This document shows, in pieces, positions 10,246 through 18,127 of a DNA stretch of 64,000 bases; positions within the stretch are counted from its first letter, which is position 1, and each line of letters starts with the position of its first letter. The position numbers and the translations under genes are program-made. Source of the stretch: Haloarcula amylovorans (GTDB lineage: Archaea; Halobacteriota; Halobacteria; Halobacteriales; Haloarculaceae); assembly GCF_004681185.1 (NCBI RefSeq), contig NZ_SRIF01000005.1, positions 62,930-126,929 on the forward strand, in the 5' to 3' direction. The notes under the pieces were generated by a model, which saw nothing but the letters and a program-made list of their open reading frames with translations, searched no databases and was not told the origin of the DNA.

Positions 10246-10443
10246 CTACAACAAGGACCGCAGCAGGCGCAGTGGGAACGTGATGATAGCGATTAGTAGG
10301 CTGATGATCTGCTGGAGTATTGCGCGAATGCTACCGAGCATGTCCCATGCTATCTTTCGCCATTGGAATAACTTCTCGGCACGCATATGCCGGCAGCGGT
10401 GGAGAAATGGCCCTATGGCGTTGAGAGCGGGTTTTTCACTCAC
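10246..10443 (-). CDS. Short hydrophobic-tailed ORF at the end of the acidic cluster
   Basis: A 65-residue frame whose GTG start overlaps the TGA of the preceding acidic gene (GTGA), an arrangement that implies translational coupling. The first 40 residues are basic (for example RCRHMRAEKLFQWRK) and the last 25 form a hydrophobic helix with a basic end (ISLLIAIITFPLRLLRSLL). An internal ATG at 10386 could also start it. Its charge is the opposite of its upstream partners. Expression is not proven. Confidence 0.42.
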   Translation of the reverse strand: MSEKPALNAIGPFLHRCRHMRAEKLFQWRKIAWDMLGSIRAILQQIISLLIAIITFPLRLLRSLL

Positions 10444-11330
10444 TCATCCTCGTCGTCGTTGGGCGGTGGCTGAAGTGTCGAGAGCCGTCGCGGCTGGCGC
10501 ATGTCCGATCGGTTCGACGAGGGCATCGAGGAGAAAGTGTTCCGTCGGTGACCGGGATCGGCCACGGTGTCTGTGGCGTCGCTTTCGGCCGTCGACGTCT
10601 CATCTGTAGTTTCGTTTTCGGCCGTCGACGCGTCGTCGGCCTCGTCGGCCTCGGCCTTCGTTAGCTGCTCGCGCAGCGACGACTGCGCCGCTTCTATCTC
10701 CTCGCGGAAGTCCTCGAGCGATGAGGTGAGCTCTACGTCGAGTTCCTCACCGAATTGCGCCATCGGGTCCATCGACTCGTCGCTGTCCGCGTCCGGACTG
10801 TCGCCCGGTTCGTTCGAACTCTCCGTCTCAGACTCGCTTTCTGTCTCTGACTCTCCGTCTGTTCCGGACCGGTCCTCGTCTTCGTCCGCTTCGTCGGCGT
10901 CTTCGGCCGCTTCGCTCTCCGTCTCTGACTCGCCCTCACTTTCGGCCGTTTCGGCCGTGGTCGTCGCGTCCGCCTGCGCAGTCAGTTCTCGAAGCTCTTC
11001 GAGCGGCTCCGCTGCCGCGTCGTCTTCCGTCTCGGATAGTTCCGAGAGCAAGAAGAGCGTCCGTAACTCAGCAACCGACTCGGAGTCGCTCTGTGAGAGC
11101 GCTTTCGGTATCGTCTCTGGACCGCTGTCTTCGGGCAGATCCGTACCCGTCGCTTCCAACAGTGCTTCGGTGTCGGCGCCCTCGATCAGGTCGTCGGCCT
11201 CGGCGGCCACGTCCCGGAGCGACGACGACGGCTTCTCGTCAGACGCTTCGTCGCCGAGTTCCTCGCGCGCCGCTCGAAGCAGTTGCTCGACCCGGTCTTC
11301 TGTCGGTTTTTCGTCCGTGTCCTCTGTCAT
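10440..11330 (-). CDS. Very acidic unrecognised protein (cluster gene 4)
   Basis: A 296-residue protein in three parts. Residues about 1-125 look folded and helical (RVEQLLRAAREELGDEAS, then PETIPKALSQSDSESVAELR). Residues about 125-200 are a Glu/Ser/Thr/Asp-rich run. A predicted coiled-coil follows (LEDFREEIEAAQSSLREQL), and the last 40 residues switch to a Ser/Arg/Pro-rich basic tail ending NDDEDE. It is fourth in a minus-strand set beginning at 13080, 40 bases after cluster gene 3. The family was not recognised. Confidence 0.7.
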   Translation of the reverse strand: MTEDTDEKPTEDRVEQLLRAAREELGDEASDEKPSSSLRDVAAEADDLIEGADTEALLEATGTDLPEDSGPETIPKALSQSDSESVAELRTLFLLSELSETEDDAAAEPLEELRELTAQADATTTAETAESEGESETESEAAEDADEADEDEDRSGTDGESETESESETESSNEPGDSPDADSDESMDPMAQFGEELDVELTSSLEDFREEIEAAQSSLREQLTKAEADEADDASTAENETTDETSTAESDATDTVADPGHRRNTFSSMPSSNRSDMRQPRRLSTLQPPPNDDEDE

Positions 11331-11370
11331 TGCTTGTCCATCCGTTCGATTTCTCGCCGCGGTCGCGTTC

Positions 11371-12075
11371 TCACTCGTCCGATTCGTCAGTCGAGTCCGC
11401 CGCGTCGCCAGCGTCCTCCTCGTCGGCCGTGAACTCCTCGACGATGCGCTCTCGCATCGTCTCCGTGTCGAGATTCGCTTTCACGCCGACCTTCTTCGCG
11501 ATGGACTGCAGCTCGTCGTAGGACATCAGATCGAGGATTTCACGGAGCGTCTCCTCGCGGAGGTTGTCGAGTTCCTCGGGTGAGGTGACGCCTGCCCCGT
11601 CTTCGCCGTCCGACTCTGATTCGCCTTCCTCGGCTTCGTCGGCCGCTTCTGCTTCGTCAGCTTCTGCCTCGGCTTCGTCGGTCGAACCGTCGTCTGCGCT
11701 CGATTCCTCCTCCTCACCCGCCGCTTCCTCGCCGGCCTGTTCGGGGAGCGAGCGGGCCGTCTCCTGAATCTCTGCCAGCGCCGAATCGGCGTCGGCGTCC
11801 GTGAGCAGTTCGGAGAACACCGCGACGAGGAACTCGCGAACCTCGCCGAGAACGTCGTCGGACGAGGATTCCTCTCGTAGTTCGGCGGCGACGAGTTCGC
11901 CGACTGACCGACCGAGAACAGCTCCGATCTCGCGGCCGATGCGGGCGCCGACCGCGCGGCCCGTCGACGTTCCGTCCCCGTCCTCGGCTAATTCGTCTGG
12001 CACCCATTCGAGGGAGTTGGTTAGCACGTCTACCGATTCTGTGACAGCGTCGGCCACTCTAGACGTATCACTCAT
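11371..12075 (-). CDS. Acidic glycine-zipper protein with SAP-like C-terminus (cluster gene 3)
   Basis: A 234-residue protein. Residues about 37-64 form a regular Gly-every-fourth-residue helix (GRAVGARIGREIGAVLGRSV), followed by helices SSDDVLGEVREFLVAVFSEL. The middle is an Asp/Glu/Ala/Ser run. Near the C-terminus, LREILDLMSYDELQSIAKKV followed by a second helix resembles the small SAP/HeH-type helix-extended fold often used to bind nucleic acid. It lies 28 bases after cluster gene 2 and shares its glycine-zipper type. Function unknown. Confidence 0.7.
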   Translation of the reverse strand: MSDTSRVADAVTESVDVLTNSLEWVPDELAEDGDGTSTGRAVGARIGREIGAVLGRSVGELVAAELREESSSDDVLGEVREFLVAVFSELLTDADADSALAEIQETARSLPEQAGEEAAGEEEESSADDGSTDEAEAEADEAEAADEAEEGESESDGEDGAGVTSPEELDNLREETLREILDLMSYDELQSIAKKVGVKANLDTETMRERIVEEFTADEEDAGDAADSTDESDE

Positions 12076-12103
12076 GGGTTACCGTCGCGGAGCGTTCGGT
12101 CGT

Positions 12104-12433
12104 TCATTCATCGTCCGAATCACTCTCGTTGTCACTCTCTTCAGCACTCTCCTCGTCCGTCTCGCCGTCTCCCTCCGTCTCCTCGTCTCCGGCTGTCTCG
12201 TCGTCTGACCCTTCGAGTAACTGTCCGATCAACATCGCGCCGAGGTAGCCACCGAGGAGTTCGCCGAGTTTGCGACCGGTCAGTTCGCCCAGCCTGCGGC
12301 CGACCGCTTCCGTTATCTCGCCGTCCTCCTGCTCGATTCCCTCCAGTTTCGTCCCCTCGAATAGCTCCTCGTAGTCGAGATTCGACAGTATCTCGCTCGT
12401 ATCGACGGCCGACGCGAGTGAGTCGGAGCTCAT
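12104..12433 (-). CDS. Small acidic glycine-zipper protein (cluster gene 2)
   Basis: A 109-residue protein: a helical N-terminus (SEILSNLDYEELFEGTKLEG), a long GxxxG segment (GRRLGELTGRKLGELLGGYL and on to about residue 73) in which every fourth residue is Gly, and a tail made almost only of Asp, Glu, Ser and Thr. The glycine face suggests tight helix packing, as in membrane-inserted or self-assembling helices. Its ATG overlaps the stop of cluster gene 1 (ATGA), so the two are probably translationally coupled. Confidence 0.72.
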   Translation of the reverse strand: MSSDSLASAVDTSEILSNLDYEELFEGTKLEGIEQEDGEITEAVGRRLGELTGRKLGELLGGYLGAMLIGQLLEGSDDETAGDEETEGDGETDEESAEESDNESDSDDE

Positions 12434-13080
12434 GAGTCGTCGCTCTCCTCTGCCGACTCTTCACCGCTCGAGGAGTCCGAGCTGGACGTCTCGGTCAGTT
12501 GACTGACCAGTTCGGTTATGAACTGACTGACGAACTTCTCGATGGGGATGTCGTCCATCACGGACTGGGCCGACCCTTTGACGTACTCGCCGATGCCGCC
12601 GGAATCGGAGTCCTCGTCACCGCCGCCGCCGAGCAACCCGCCGCCGAGGCCGCCCAATAGGTCACCGAGGCCCGGACCGTCGAGTAGCCCCGAGACCGCC
12701 GAAAGCAGATTGCCGAGCAGGTTCCCGTCGCCCTTGCTCGCGGTCACGTCGAGTTCGACTTCGTCTAAGTCCACCTCTAACCCGAGGAGGTCGAGAAAGA
12801 GCCCCTCGAGGTCGAGGTAGAGGACACCCGTCTCGCCGTCGCTCTCCTCTGATCCCTGTTCGCTCTCTTCGTTTTCGCTTTCTTGACTTTCGCTCTCTTC
12901 GTTCTCCTGTTCTTCACTCTCTTGACTCTCACTCTCGGTTTCTTCCGTCTCGTCGGTCTCTGTCTCCGCTTCGTCGGCGCCGGAGTCGTCACTCGACTCT
13001 TCTTCGCTCTCGCCACCGTCAGTCATCAGGCGTCGCTTCGTCTCGGCGTCCGTGGACACGTCCTCGGTAGAGTCTGCCAT
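12430..13080 (-). CDS. Acidic protein with a Leu/Gly-rich GNLLGNLL domain (cluster gene 1)
   Basis: A 216-residue protein and first gene of the set. Residues about 15-85 are an ESESQESEEQ-type acidic run. Residues about 86-150 are hydrophobic and ordered: LYLDLEGLFLDLLGLEVDLD, then DGNLLGNLLSAVSGLLDGPG and a poly-Gly/Leu segment (LGDLLGGLGGGLLGGGG). The C-terminal third has an amphipathic helix (IEKFVSQFITELVSQLTE) and an acidic end. ATG 13080 is chosen because the sequence upstream loses acidic composition. A GNLLGNLL core occurs, as far as I recall, in uncharacterised bacterial secreted proteins; no secretion signal is visible here. Confidence 0.72.
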   Translation of the reverse strand: MADSTEDVSTDAETKRRLMTDGGESEEESSDDSGADEAETETDETEETESESQESEEQENEESESQESENEESEQGSEESDGETGVLYLDLEGLFLDLLGLEVDLDEVELDVTASKGDGNLLGNLLSAVSGLLDGPGLGDLLGGLGGGLLGGGGDEDSDSGGIGEYVKGSAQSVMDDIPIEKFVSQFITELVSQLTETSSSDSSSGEESAEESDDS

Positions 13081-13253
13081 GTACACGAAACACATTCGTA
13101 ACACAGAAGTGGCAACTGCTTGCAAAAGCAGCCTGCCGTTTCTGGCTGGGGAGTCAGTGACAGCTTTGGTCGCTGAGAGGAACCGGTTGTTCTCGACTGG
13201 ACTTGCAAGGGCTTGCCAGCCCCTTACCCGGACACCACCCCGACTCTCCTCCG

Positions 13254-13817
13254 ATGAGCGAATCCGAGAGTCAACGACTCGATGGAGCACGGGTCGCGAT
13301 CCTGGTCGCAGAGGGAACCGAGTCGGTCGAATTCACCGAACCGAAAACAGCCCTCGCCGACGCGGGGGCCGACGTCGACGTGATCGGGTCCGAAACGGGC
13401 AACGTACAGACCGTCGAGAACGACCTGCAGGAGGCAGAGACGGTCGAAGTAGAGCAAGCGATCGACGACGTTTCGGCGGACGAGTACGACGGCCTCGTCG
13501 TCCCCGGTGGCACCGTCGGCGCGGACACGCTCCGGTTCGACGACGAGATCGTCTCGTTCGTCACGGAACACGTAGAATCGGGAACGCCCGTCGGCGCGAT
13601 CTGCCACGGTCCGTGGGTACTGGTCGAGGCGGACGTCGTCGACAGCCGGACGCTGACGTCCTATCCGAGTCTCCAGACCGACATCCGCAACGCCGGCGGC
13701 GAGTGGGTCGACGAGGAAGTCGTCACCGACGAGAATCTGATCACGAGTCGGAAACCCGACGACCTCGACGCGTTCTGCGAGGCCGTCGTCGAGGCGGTCG
13801 CGGAAGACGTCGCCTAA
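13254..13817 (+). CDS. DJ-1/PfpI family protein
   Basis: A 187-residue member of the DJ-1/PfpI class I glutamine-amidotransferase-like superfamily. It shows VAILVAEGTESVEF at the N-terminus, a DGLVVPGGTVGADTLR loop and the nucleophile elbow AICHGPWVL with its reactive Cys (about residue 121). This subgroup includes deglycase/protease-like stress proteins. The ATG at 13254 follows directly after a GC-rich leader; the upstream in-frame start adds residues of poor composition. It is divergent from the acidic cluster, 173 bases away. Confidence 0.9.
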   Translation: MSESESQRLDGARVAILVAEGTESVEFTEPKTALADAGADVDVIGSETGNVQTVENDLQEAETVEVEQAIDDVSADEYDGLVVPGGTVGADTLRFDDEIVSFVTEHVESGTPVGAICHGPWVLVEADVVDSRTLTSYPSLQTDIRNAGGEWVDEEVVTDENLITSRKPDDLDAFCEAVVEAVAEDVA

Positions 13818-13829
13818 TCGCGGTGTCGG

Positions 13830-14495
13830 CTACGCCGGTTTCTCGCCGACGACGAACGTCCACCACTTGACGAACTGCGTTCGCTGGTACGCCTCGTAGA
13901 GATGTTTCGAGAGGTCGGATTCGGCAATGCTCGCGACCATGAGCGGCGAGCCGAGCGTCCGTTTCGTCACCACGTCGAACTCCTGGGCCACGAGTTCGTA
14001 GACGTCCGCCTCTGAGAGGTGACCGTAGATATCGGTATCCTCTTCGAGGAGTCCCAGTCGGAAGGCGACTCCCTTCGTCAGTCGCCGGTACAGTCCTGGG
14101 GTTCCTTCCAGAAGAACGACTCTGCCGCCGGGTTTCAGGACGCGTGCGGCCTCGCTGAGGATCCGCTGGCGGTCTTCCGGCGGGACGTGGTGGAGAAACC
14201 GTCGGCCGATGACGGTCCCGAACGACGCGTCTTCGAACGGTAGCGAGCGTGCGTCACCGGCGACGGCCGGGTCGGGAACTGACTGAGCGTTCGAGAGCCA
14301 TCCTTCCAGACCGACGTCCGCGTCCGGGTGCATGTGCTGGCCGAACGCGAGTTCGAGCGTTCGCCCCGTCGAGAGACTCTCCGAGATGAGCGCGTCGTGG
14401 CGCTCGTATATCCGCGCCAGCAGCGGATGGCGTCGAATCTCCCGGGGTTGTTCTACGATGGCACCGTCTTGGATGTCCCATGTGGCCTCTGACAT
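13830..14495 (-). CDS. Class I SAM-dependent methyltransferase
   Basis: A 221-residue protein with the methyltransferase-11-type fold: glycine-poor motif I TLELAFGQHMHPDADVGLEG, then DARSLPFEDASFGTVIGRRF (motif II region) and LKPGGRVVLLEGTPG (post-II/III). The HHVPPEDRQRILSEAARVLK helix is typical of the UbiE/COQ5-like group. The substrate is not known. It converges with the DJ-1 gene (12 bases between stops) and has a TATA-like TATAAACAAA about 40 bases before the start. Confidence 0.85.
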   Translation of the reverse strand: MSEATWDIQDGAIVEQPREIRRHPLLARIYERHDALISESLSTGRTLELAFGQHMHPDADVGLEGWLSNAQSVPDPAVAGDARSLPFEDASFGTVIGRRFLHHVPPEDRQRILSEAARVLKPGGRVVLLEGTPGLYRRLTKGVAFRLGLLEEDTDIYGHLSEADVYELVAQEFDVVTKRTLGSPLMVASIAESDLSKHLYEAYQRTQFVKWWTFVVGEKPA

Positions 14496-14666
14496 ACTCA
14501 GTCCTCGTGCTCGCGCTTCCGCAGTGCCGTATTTGTTTATAGAGCGGCTATGCGGCCGAAATCGTGCCCTTCGCCGACAGTTCGCTCCCTCGCTGTTATC
14601 CGCTTACTACGAGTTGGTAACCGGCTGGCGACGCGAACGACCGCGCTCGACTGCCTGCCGGGCATT

Positions 14667-15020
14667 CTAGCTCGAGCTATCGTCGTCGCTCTCGACATCG
14701 ATGCGGAGCGGTTCCCCGTTGTCGTCGTCCTCACTCCCGCCTAGAAACTTAGAGCGAACGTCGTCGGCGAGGGACTGCACCTGATTGCGTAGCGTCTTGA
14801 CCTCCTCTTCGAACTCGTCGACCGATCGCTCGACGTAGTGGACGCGGCGGGTGGGGATTCGGCGGACGACGTCCCAGTCTCCGTCTTCGTCCTCGCCCAT
14901 TTTGACTATCCAGTGGTCCTGAAAGTACGCGAGGTGTTCGTTCTGGACCGTTCGCTCGACGGTCCCTTCGTCCGGCGTCTCGTAAACGATAGTTGCCTCG
15001 CCGAGGTCCTCATCTACCAT
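14667..15020 (-). CDS. Haloarchaeal coiled-coil protein of unknown function
   Basis: A 117-residue protein starting MVDEDLGEATIVYETPDEGT, a small beta-rich part (about residues 1-65, including EHLAYFQDHWIVKMGEDEDG), then a heptad-like helix (ERSVDEFEEEVKTLRNQVQS) and an acidic Ser-rich tail. No enzymatic motif was seen. The ATG at 15020 marks where the acidic composition begins. It is divergent from the oxidoreductase gene. Confidence 0.7.
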   Translation of the reverse strand: MVDEDLGEATIVYETPDEGTVERTVQNEHLAYFQDHWIVKMGEDEDGDWDVVRRIPTRRVHYVERSVDEFEEEVKTLRNQVQSLADDVRSKFLGGSEDDDNGEPLRIDVESDDDSSS

Positions 15021-15146
15021 GTCTCCGACGACGGGTTGCTGTGTGTTATGTACTGTGGCCGCCCACACGGCGAGCGAATAAACTTTAAACCGGTGTATAT
15101 CTCTTCTTTCGATGCCCCCTTTCGGGTCTCCGGTGTATGGCTCGTG

Positions 15147-16169
15147 ATGTCCGAGACTAACCGCGTCTATCGGCTGGCGAAGCGTCCCGAGGGAACGCCG
15201 GACCGCGACACCTTCGAACTGTCCGAGGAGTCGGTCCCCGACCCCGGGCCGGGCGAGGCGCTCGTCCGCACGCTGTATCTCTCCGTCGACCCGTACATGC
15301 GCGATCGGATGCGCGAGGGCGAGTCCTACGCCGAACCGTGGGATGTCGGCGACCCACTGCAGGGCGGCGTCGTCGGCGAAGTCGTCGAATCGAACGGCGC
15401 TGGCTTCGAGGCTGGCGACGTGGTGACCGGAAACCTCGAGTGGGCCGACTACGCCACCGCACCCGGCCCGGAACTGACGCCGGTCGACCCCGACGTCGCA
15501 TCCGTCTCGACGGCGCTCGGTGTCCTCGGCATGCCGGGGCTGACCGCGTACTTCGGCACGCGCGAAGTCGCCCAACCGTCGGCCGGCGATACGTTCGTCG
15601 TCACCGGTGCGGCCGGTGCCGTCGGCTCCGTCGCCGGGCAACTGGCGAAGCTACAGGGAGCCCGCGTCGTCGGGTTCACCGGCTCCGAGGAGAAAGTCGA
15701 GTTCCTCGAAGACGAACTGGGCTTCGACATCGCGATCAACTACAAGGAGACGGACGATTACCGCACGGCTCTCTCGGAGGCCGCGCCCGACGGCGTCGAC
15801 GCGTACTTCGACAACGTCGGCGGCGAGATAACCGACGCCGTCTTCACGCAGTTGAACGTCGACGCGCGCGTGGCCGTCTGTGGTCAGATTTCGCAGTATA
15901 ACGACGAAGATATTCCGGTCGGGCCGCGCAAGCTCACACAGCTCATCCAGTCGCGGGCCACCGTCCGCGGGTTCCTCGTCGGCGACTTCGAGTCGCGCTT
16001 CGAGCAGGCGACCAAGCAGTTGGGGCAGTGGGTCGCGACCGGCGACATCGAGTACCGCGAGACGGTCACCGAGGGCCTCGAGAACGCCCCGAACGCCTTC
16101 CTCGGCCTGTTCGAGGGCGAGAACATCGGCAAGCAACTCGTGCAGGTCGGCGAACGCGAGGGTCAGTAG
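15147..16169 (+). CDS. NADP-dependent medium-chain oxidoreductase (zinc-free, prostaglandin/LTB4-reductase-like)
   Basis: A 340-residue MDR-family enzyme. The N-terminal GroES-like domain contains ALVRTLYLSVDPYMRDRM, and the Rossmann domain has TFVVTGAAGAVGSVAGQLAK (about residues 148-167) plus AYFDNVGGEITDAVF, all typical of the zinc-independent enone reductases. It would reduce activated C=C bonds with NADPH. The ATG at 15147 opens MSETNRVYRLAKRPEGTP, matching the family N-terminus. AT-rich ATAAACTTTAAAC near 15078-15090 is a candidate promoter. Its stop overlaps the next convergent gene by 7 bases. Confidence 0.92.
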   Translation: MSETNRVYRLAKRPEGTPDRDTFELSEESVPDPGPGEALVRTLYLSVDPYMRDRMREGESYAEPWDVGDPLQGGVVGEVVESNGAGFEAGDVVTGNLEWADYATAPGPELTPVDPDVASVSTALGVLGMPGLTAYFGTREVAQPSAGDTFVVTGAAGAVGSVAGQLAKLQGARVVGFTGSEEKVEFLEDELGFDIAINYKETDDYRTALSEAAPDGVDAYFDNVGGEITDAVFTQLNVDARVAVCGQISQYNDEDIPVGPRKLTQLIQSRATVRGFLVGDFESRFEQATKQLGQWVATGDIEYRETVTEGLENAPNAFLGLFEGENIGKQLVQVGEREGQ

Positions 16170-16651
16170 TCACGGACGGCAGCGACGATGCCGGCGGTTT
16201 GGCCGACGTTCGTCAGCGTCAGTCCGGCGAGTACCAGCGCCGAAACAGGGAGCGCAACACCCGCGAGGTAGACGACCACACCTGCGGCGCTCGCCGCCGC
16301 CCCACCGGTATAGGCCCACGGAGTGCGGTCGACGTGTCGACCAGTGTAGGCGAGACCGACCGCTGGGACGACAGTGGCGGTCAACAGCGGTTCGATGTCG
16401 CCGAGCAGTCCGGCGACACCCGCTAGCGTGATGGGAAGGCCGACGACCAGCACACGTCGCCACACCAGCAGAACACCGTCGGTCATCTCCCGCCACGAGA
16501 GGACGGTGAACGCGGCGATTATCGTCGCCATGACCGCGTGCGCGATGAGTACTGTCCGAGCGGCCAGCAGGCCGAGGTGGGCAGCAGTGGCGAACGTCCA
16601 CGCCAGCGGGACGAGGACGACCGGGCCGTTCTCTCTGAGTCGACGGAGCAT
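16163..16651 (-). CDS. Small multi-spanning membrane protein, unknown
   Basis: A 162-residue protein with about five hydrophobic helices, starting MLRRLRENGPVVLVPLAWTF and ending GIVAAVRDY. A single WREMTDGVLLVWRR loop separates helices 2 and 3. It resembles haloarchaeal conserved membrane proteins without assigned function. The ATG at 16651 is chosen because sequence upstream in frame is not hydrophobic or acidic in the usual way. Its 3' end overlaps that of the oxidoreductase. Confidence 0.65.
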   Translation of the reverse strand: MLRRLRENGPVVLVPLAWTFATAAHLGLLAARTVLIAHAVMATIIAAFTVLSWREMTDGVLLVWRRVLVVGLPITLAGVAGLLGDIEPLLTATVVPAVGLAYTGRHVDRTPWAYTGGAAASAAGVVVYLAGVALPVSALVLAGLTLTNVGQTAGIVAAVRDY

Positions 16652-16752
16652 GTTCCACAGTCGGAAGCGACCGACAAGAACGGCCCGAATGCGGTAACTC
16701 GCTGCTACTGCCTCTCTACCGTCGTTCTGTGGTCTGATGGTCGTACCGGAAC

Positions 16753-16759
16753 TGTTATC
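16753..16759 (+). promoter_or_regulatory. TATA-like box of the first cold-shock gene
   Basis: TGTTATC lies 28-34 bases before the ATG at 16787, consistent with a leaderless or very short-leader transcript of the cold-shock pair. Confidence 0.4.
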
Positions 16760-16786
16760 CGTGGTCCCGGCATCTTTGGAGATGCA

Positions 16787-16981
16787 ATGGCGAAAGGAAC
16801 GGTTGATTTCTTCAACGACACTGGCGGTTACGGTTTCATCGACACTGAGGACGCGGACGAGGACGTTTTCTTCCACATGGAAGACGTCGGCGGTCCTGAC
16901 CTCGAAGAGGGGCAGGAAGTCGAGTTCGACATCGAGCAGGCGGACAAGGGTCCGCGCGCAACCAACGTTACACGGCTCTAA
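16787..16981 (+). CDS. Cold-shock domain protein, copy 1
   Basis: A 64-residue single cold-shock domain (OB fold) that binds single-stranded nucleic acid. RNP1-like GGYGFIDT (residues 13-20) and RNP2-like DVFFHMED are present. The protein starts [11 protein letters not shown], where the usual lysine/tryptophan face is partly replaced, as in other haloarchaeal Csps. It is followed after only 2 bases by a second copy that differs at four residues. Confidence 0.95.
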   Translation: MAKGTVDFFNDTGGYGFIDTEDADEDVFFHMEDVGGPDLEEGQEVEFDIEQADKGPRATNVTRL

Positions 16982-16983
16982 CA

Positions 16984-17178
16984 ATGGCGAAAGGCAAAGT
17001 CGACTTCTTCAACGACACTGGCGGGTACGGTTTCATCGAAACAGAGGATGCGGACGAGGACGTGTTCTTCCACATGGAAGACGTCGGCGGTCCTGACCTC
17101 GAAGAGGGGCAGGAAGTCGAGTTCGACATCGAGCAAGCGGACAAGGGTCCGCGCGCGACGAACCTCGAACGGCTGTAA
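16984..17178 (+). CDS. Cold-shock domain protein, copy 2
   Basis: A 64-residue cold-shock domain that is 60/64 identical to the preceding gene (changes T5K, D19E, V61L, T62E). It keeps GGYGFIET and DVFFHMED. The two genes are nearly identical at the DNA level in their second halves, including silent sites, which indicates a recent tandem duplication or gene conversion. Probably transcribed with copy 1. Confidence 0.95.
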   Translation: MAKGKVDFFNDTGGYGFIETEDADEDVFFHMEDVGGPDLEEGQEVEFDIEQADKGPRATNLERL

Positions 17179-17265
17179 GACGGACTTCTTGTCTACAGTC
17201 TCGCAATTATTCTCACCGACGAGCGACTGCTGTCGCCTGGCGTGTAACCGTCGTCCACCGCGTGC

Positions 17266-18009
17266 TCACTCGGTCGAGAGCGGCGTCTCTGCCCGATAGA
17301 CGAGTTCCATCGGGAGTCCCGCCGCATCCGTCGGCGGCTCGGACGGGAGCGTCCGTAGGTCGCCGTCGGCGGGCCGCGCGGTGTACGCGAGCGCCACGGT
17401 GTCTAAGACGTCGGCGACGGTTACGTCGTGGCCGTCGGTCGCCTCGGCTACTCGTTGGACCAGTGGTGCCGCGTCGCGGTCGTAGTTGACGAGCGTCCGC
17501 ATCCGCTCCGCGTAGCCGCCGGCTGTCTCGCGGGGGTATTCCAGCGGTTCTCCCGCGAACGCGCGAAAGCAAAGCTCCGGGTGGGACTCGCGAACGACGG
17601 CGGCGGCTTCGGGGACTTCCCGAAGGAGTTCGTCACACATGGCGATTCCCTCGCGGCGGGCGAACGCCGCCTCCGAGAGTTCCTGCCCGCTCTTTCGCTC
17701 GTGAACCCGATTCGCCGTGGAGTAACGCCGTTTTCGGGTCGCCTCCCGCACGGGCGGGTCGAATACGGCCACGCTTCGGGGGCCGAGCACCGTTCGGGCG
17801 AGTTCGTCACAGCGACGAACCGGATCGCCAGACTCGACGAGCCCGATGGGGATGTCAACCAATATCCGCGCGGCGGTCTCCTCGTATCCCGACCAGCAGT
17901 CGCCGATGCTGTCGCAACGCTTGGTGTGGTCGTACCCGTCCGGTCCGAACGCTACCGCGAGACACGGCCCGTCACCGCAAACGACACCCACGTACAGGTC
18001 TCCGGCCAT
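17266..18009 (-). CDS. DUF429 family protein
   Basis: A 247-residue protein with the DUF429 landmarks: an N-terminal YVGVVCGDGPCLAVAFGP strand pair, ARILVDIPIGL near residue 50, a CDELARTVLG helix, and ESHPELCFRAFAGEPLEYPR near 150, which resembles RNase H-like acidic active-site geometry. The biochemical role is unknown. The ATG at 18009 was chosen over a GTG one codon upstream. Confidence 0.85.
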   Translation of the reverse strand: MAGDLYVGVVCGDGPCLAVAFGPDGYDHTKRCDSIGDCWSGYEETAARILVDIPIGLVESGDPVRRCDELARTVLGPRSVAVFDPPVREATRKRRYSTANRVHERKSGQELSEAAFARREGIAMCDELLREVPEAAAVVRESHPELCFRAFAGEPLEYPRETAGGYAERMRTLVNYDRDAAPLVQRVAEATDGHDVTVADVLDTVALAYTARPADGDLRTLPSEPPTDAAGLPMELVYRAETPLSTE

Positions 18010-18127
18010 CACTCAAACTCGGTGACGGGGGCGCAAAAGTCTGACCCGCGTTTACTATCCGACTCGTCTTCCGGCTATCTCTCGCATCGCCACCAATCAT
18101 TTCTCCGTGTCGGTCGACGGGACAGAC

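Noticed and set aside
10567..11583. A 338-codon plus-strand open frame, almost pure Ser/Ala/Val
   Set aside because: It is the antisense of two acidic genes; GAG/GAC-rich coding sequence always gives Ser-rich open frames on the other strand. Its composition fits no real protein.
7728..13080. A gas-vesicle gene cluster, suggested by the GvpH-like Hsp20 protein and acidic neighbours
   Set aside because: No gvpA, gvpN, gvpF/L or other gas-vesicle gene was recognised. The Hsp20 fold alone is not enough.
14838..15146. An N-terminal extension of the MDR oxidoreductase back to 14838
   Set aside because: The added sequence overlaps the antisense coiled-coil gene and shares nothing with MDR proteins; the family N-terminus starts exactly at the ATG at 15147.
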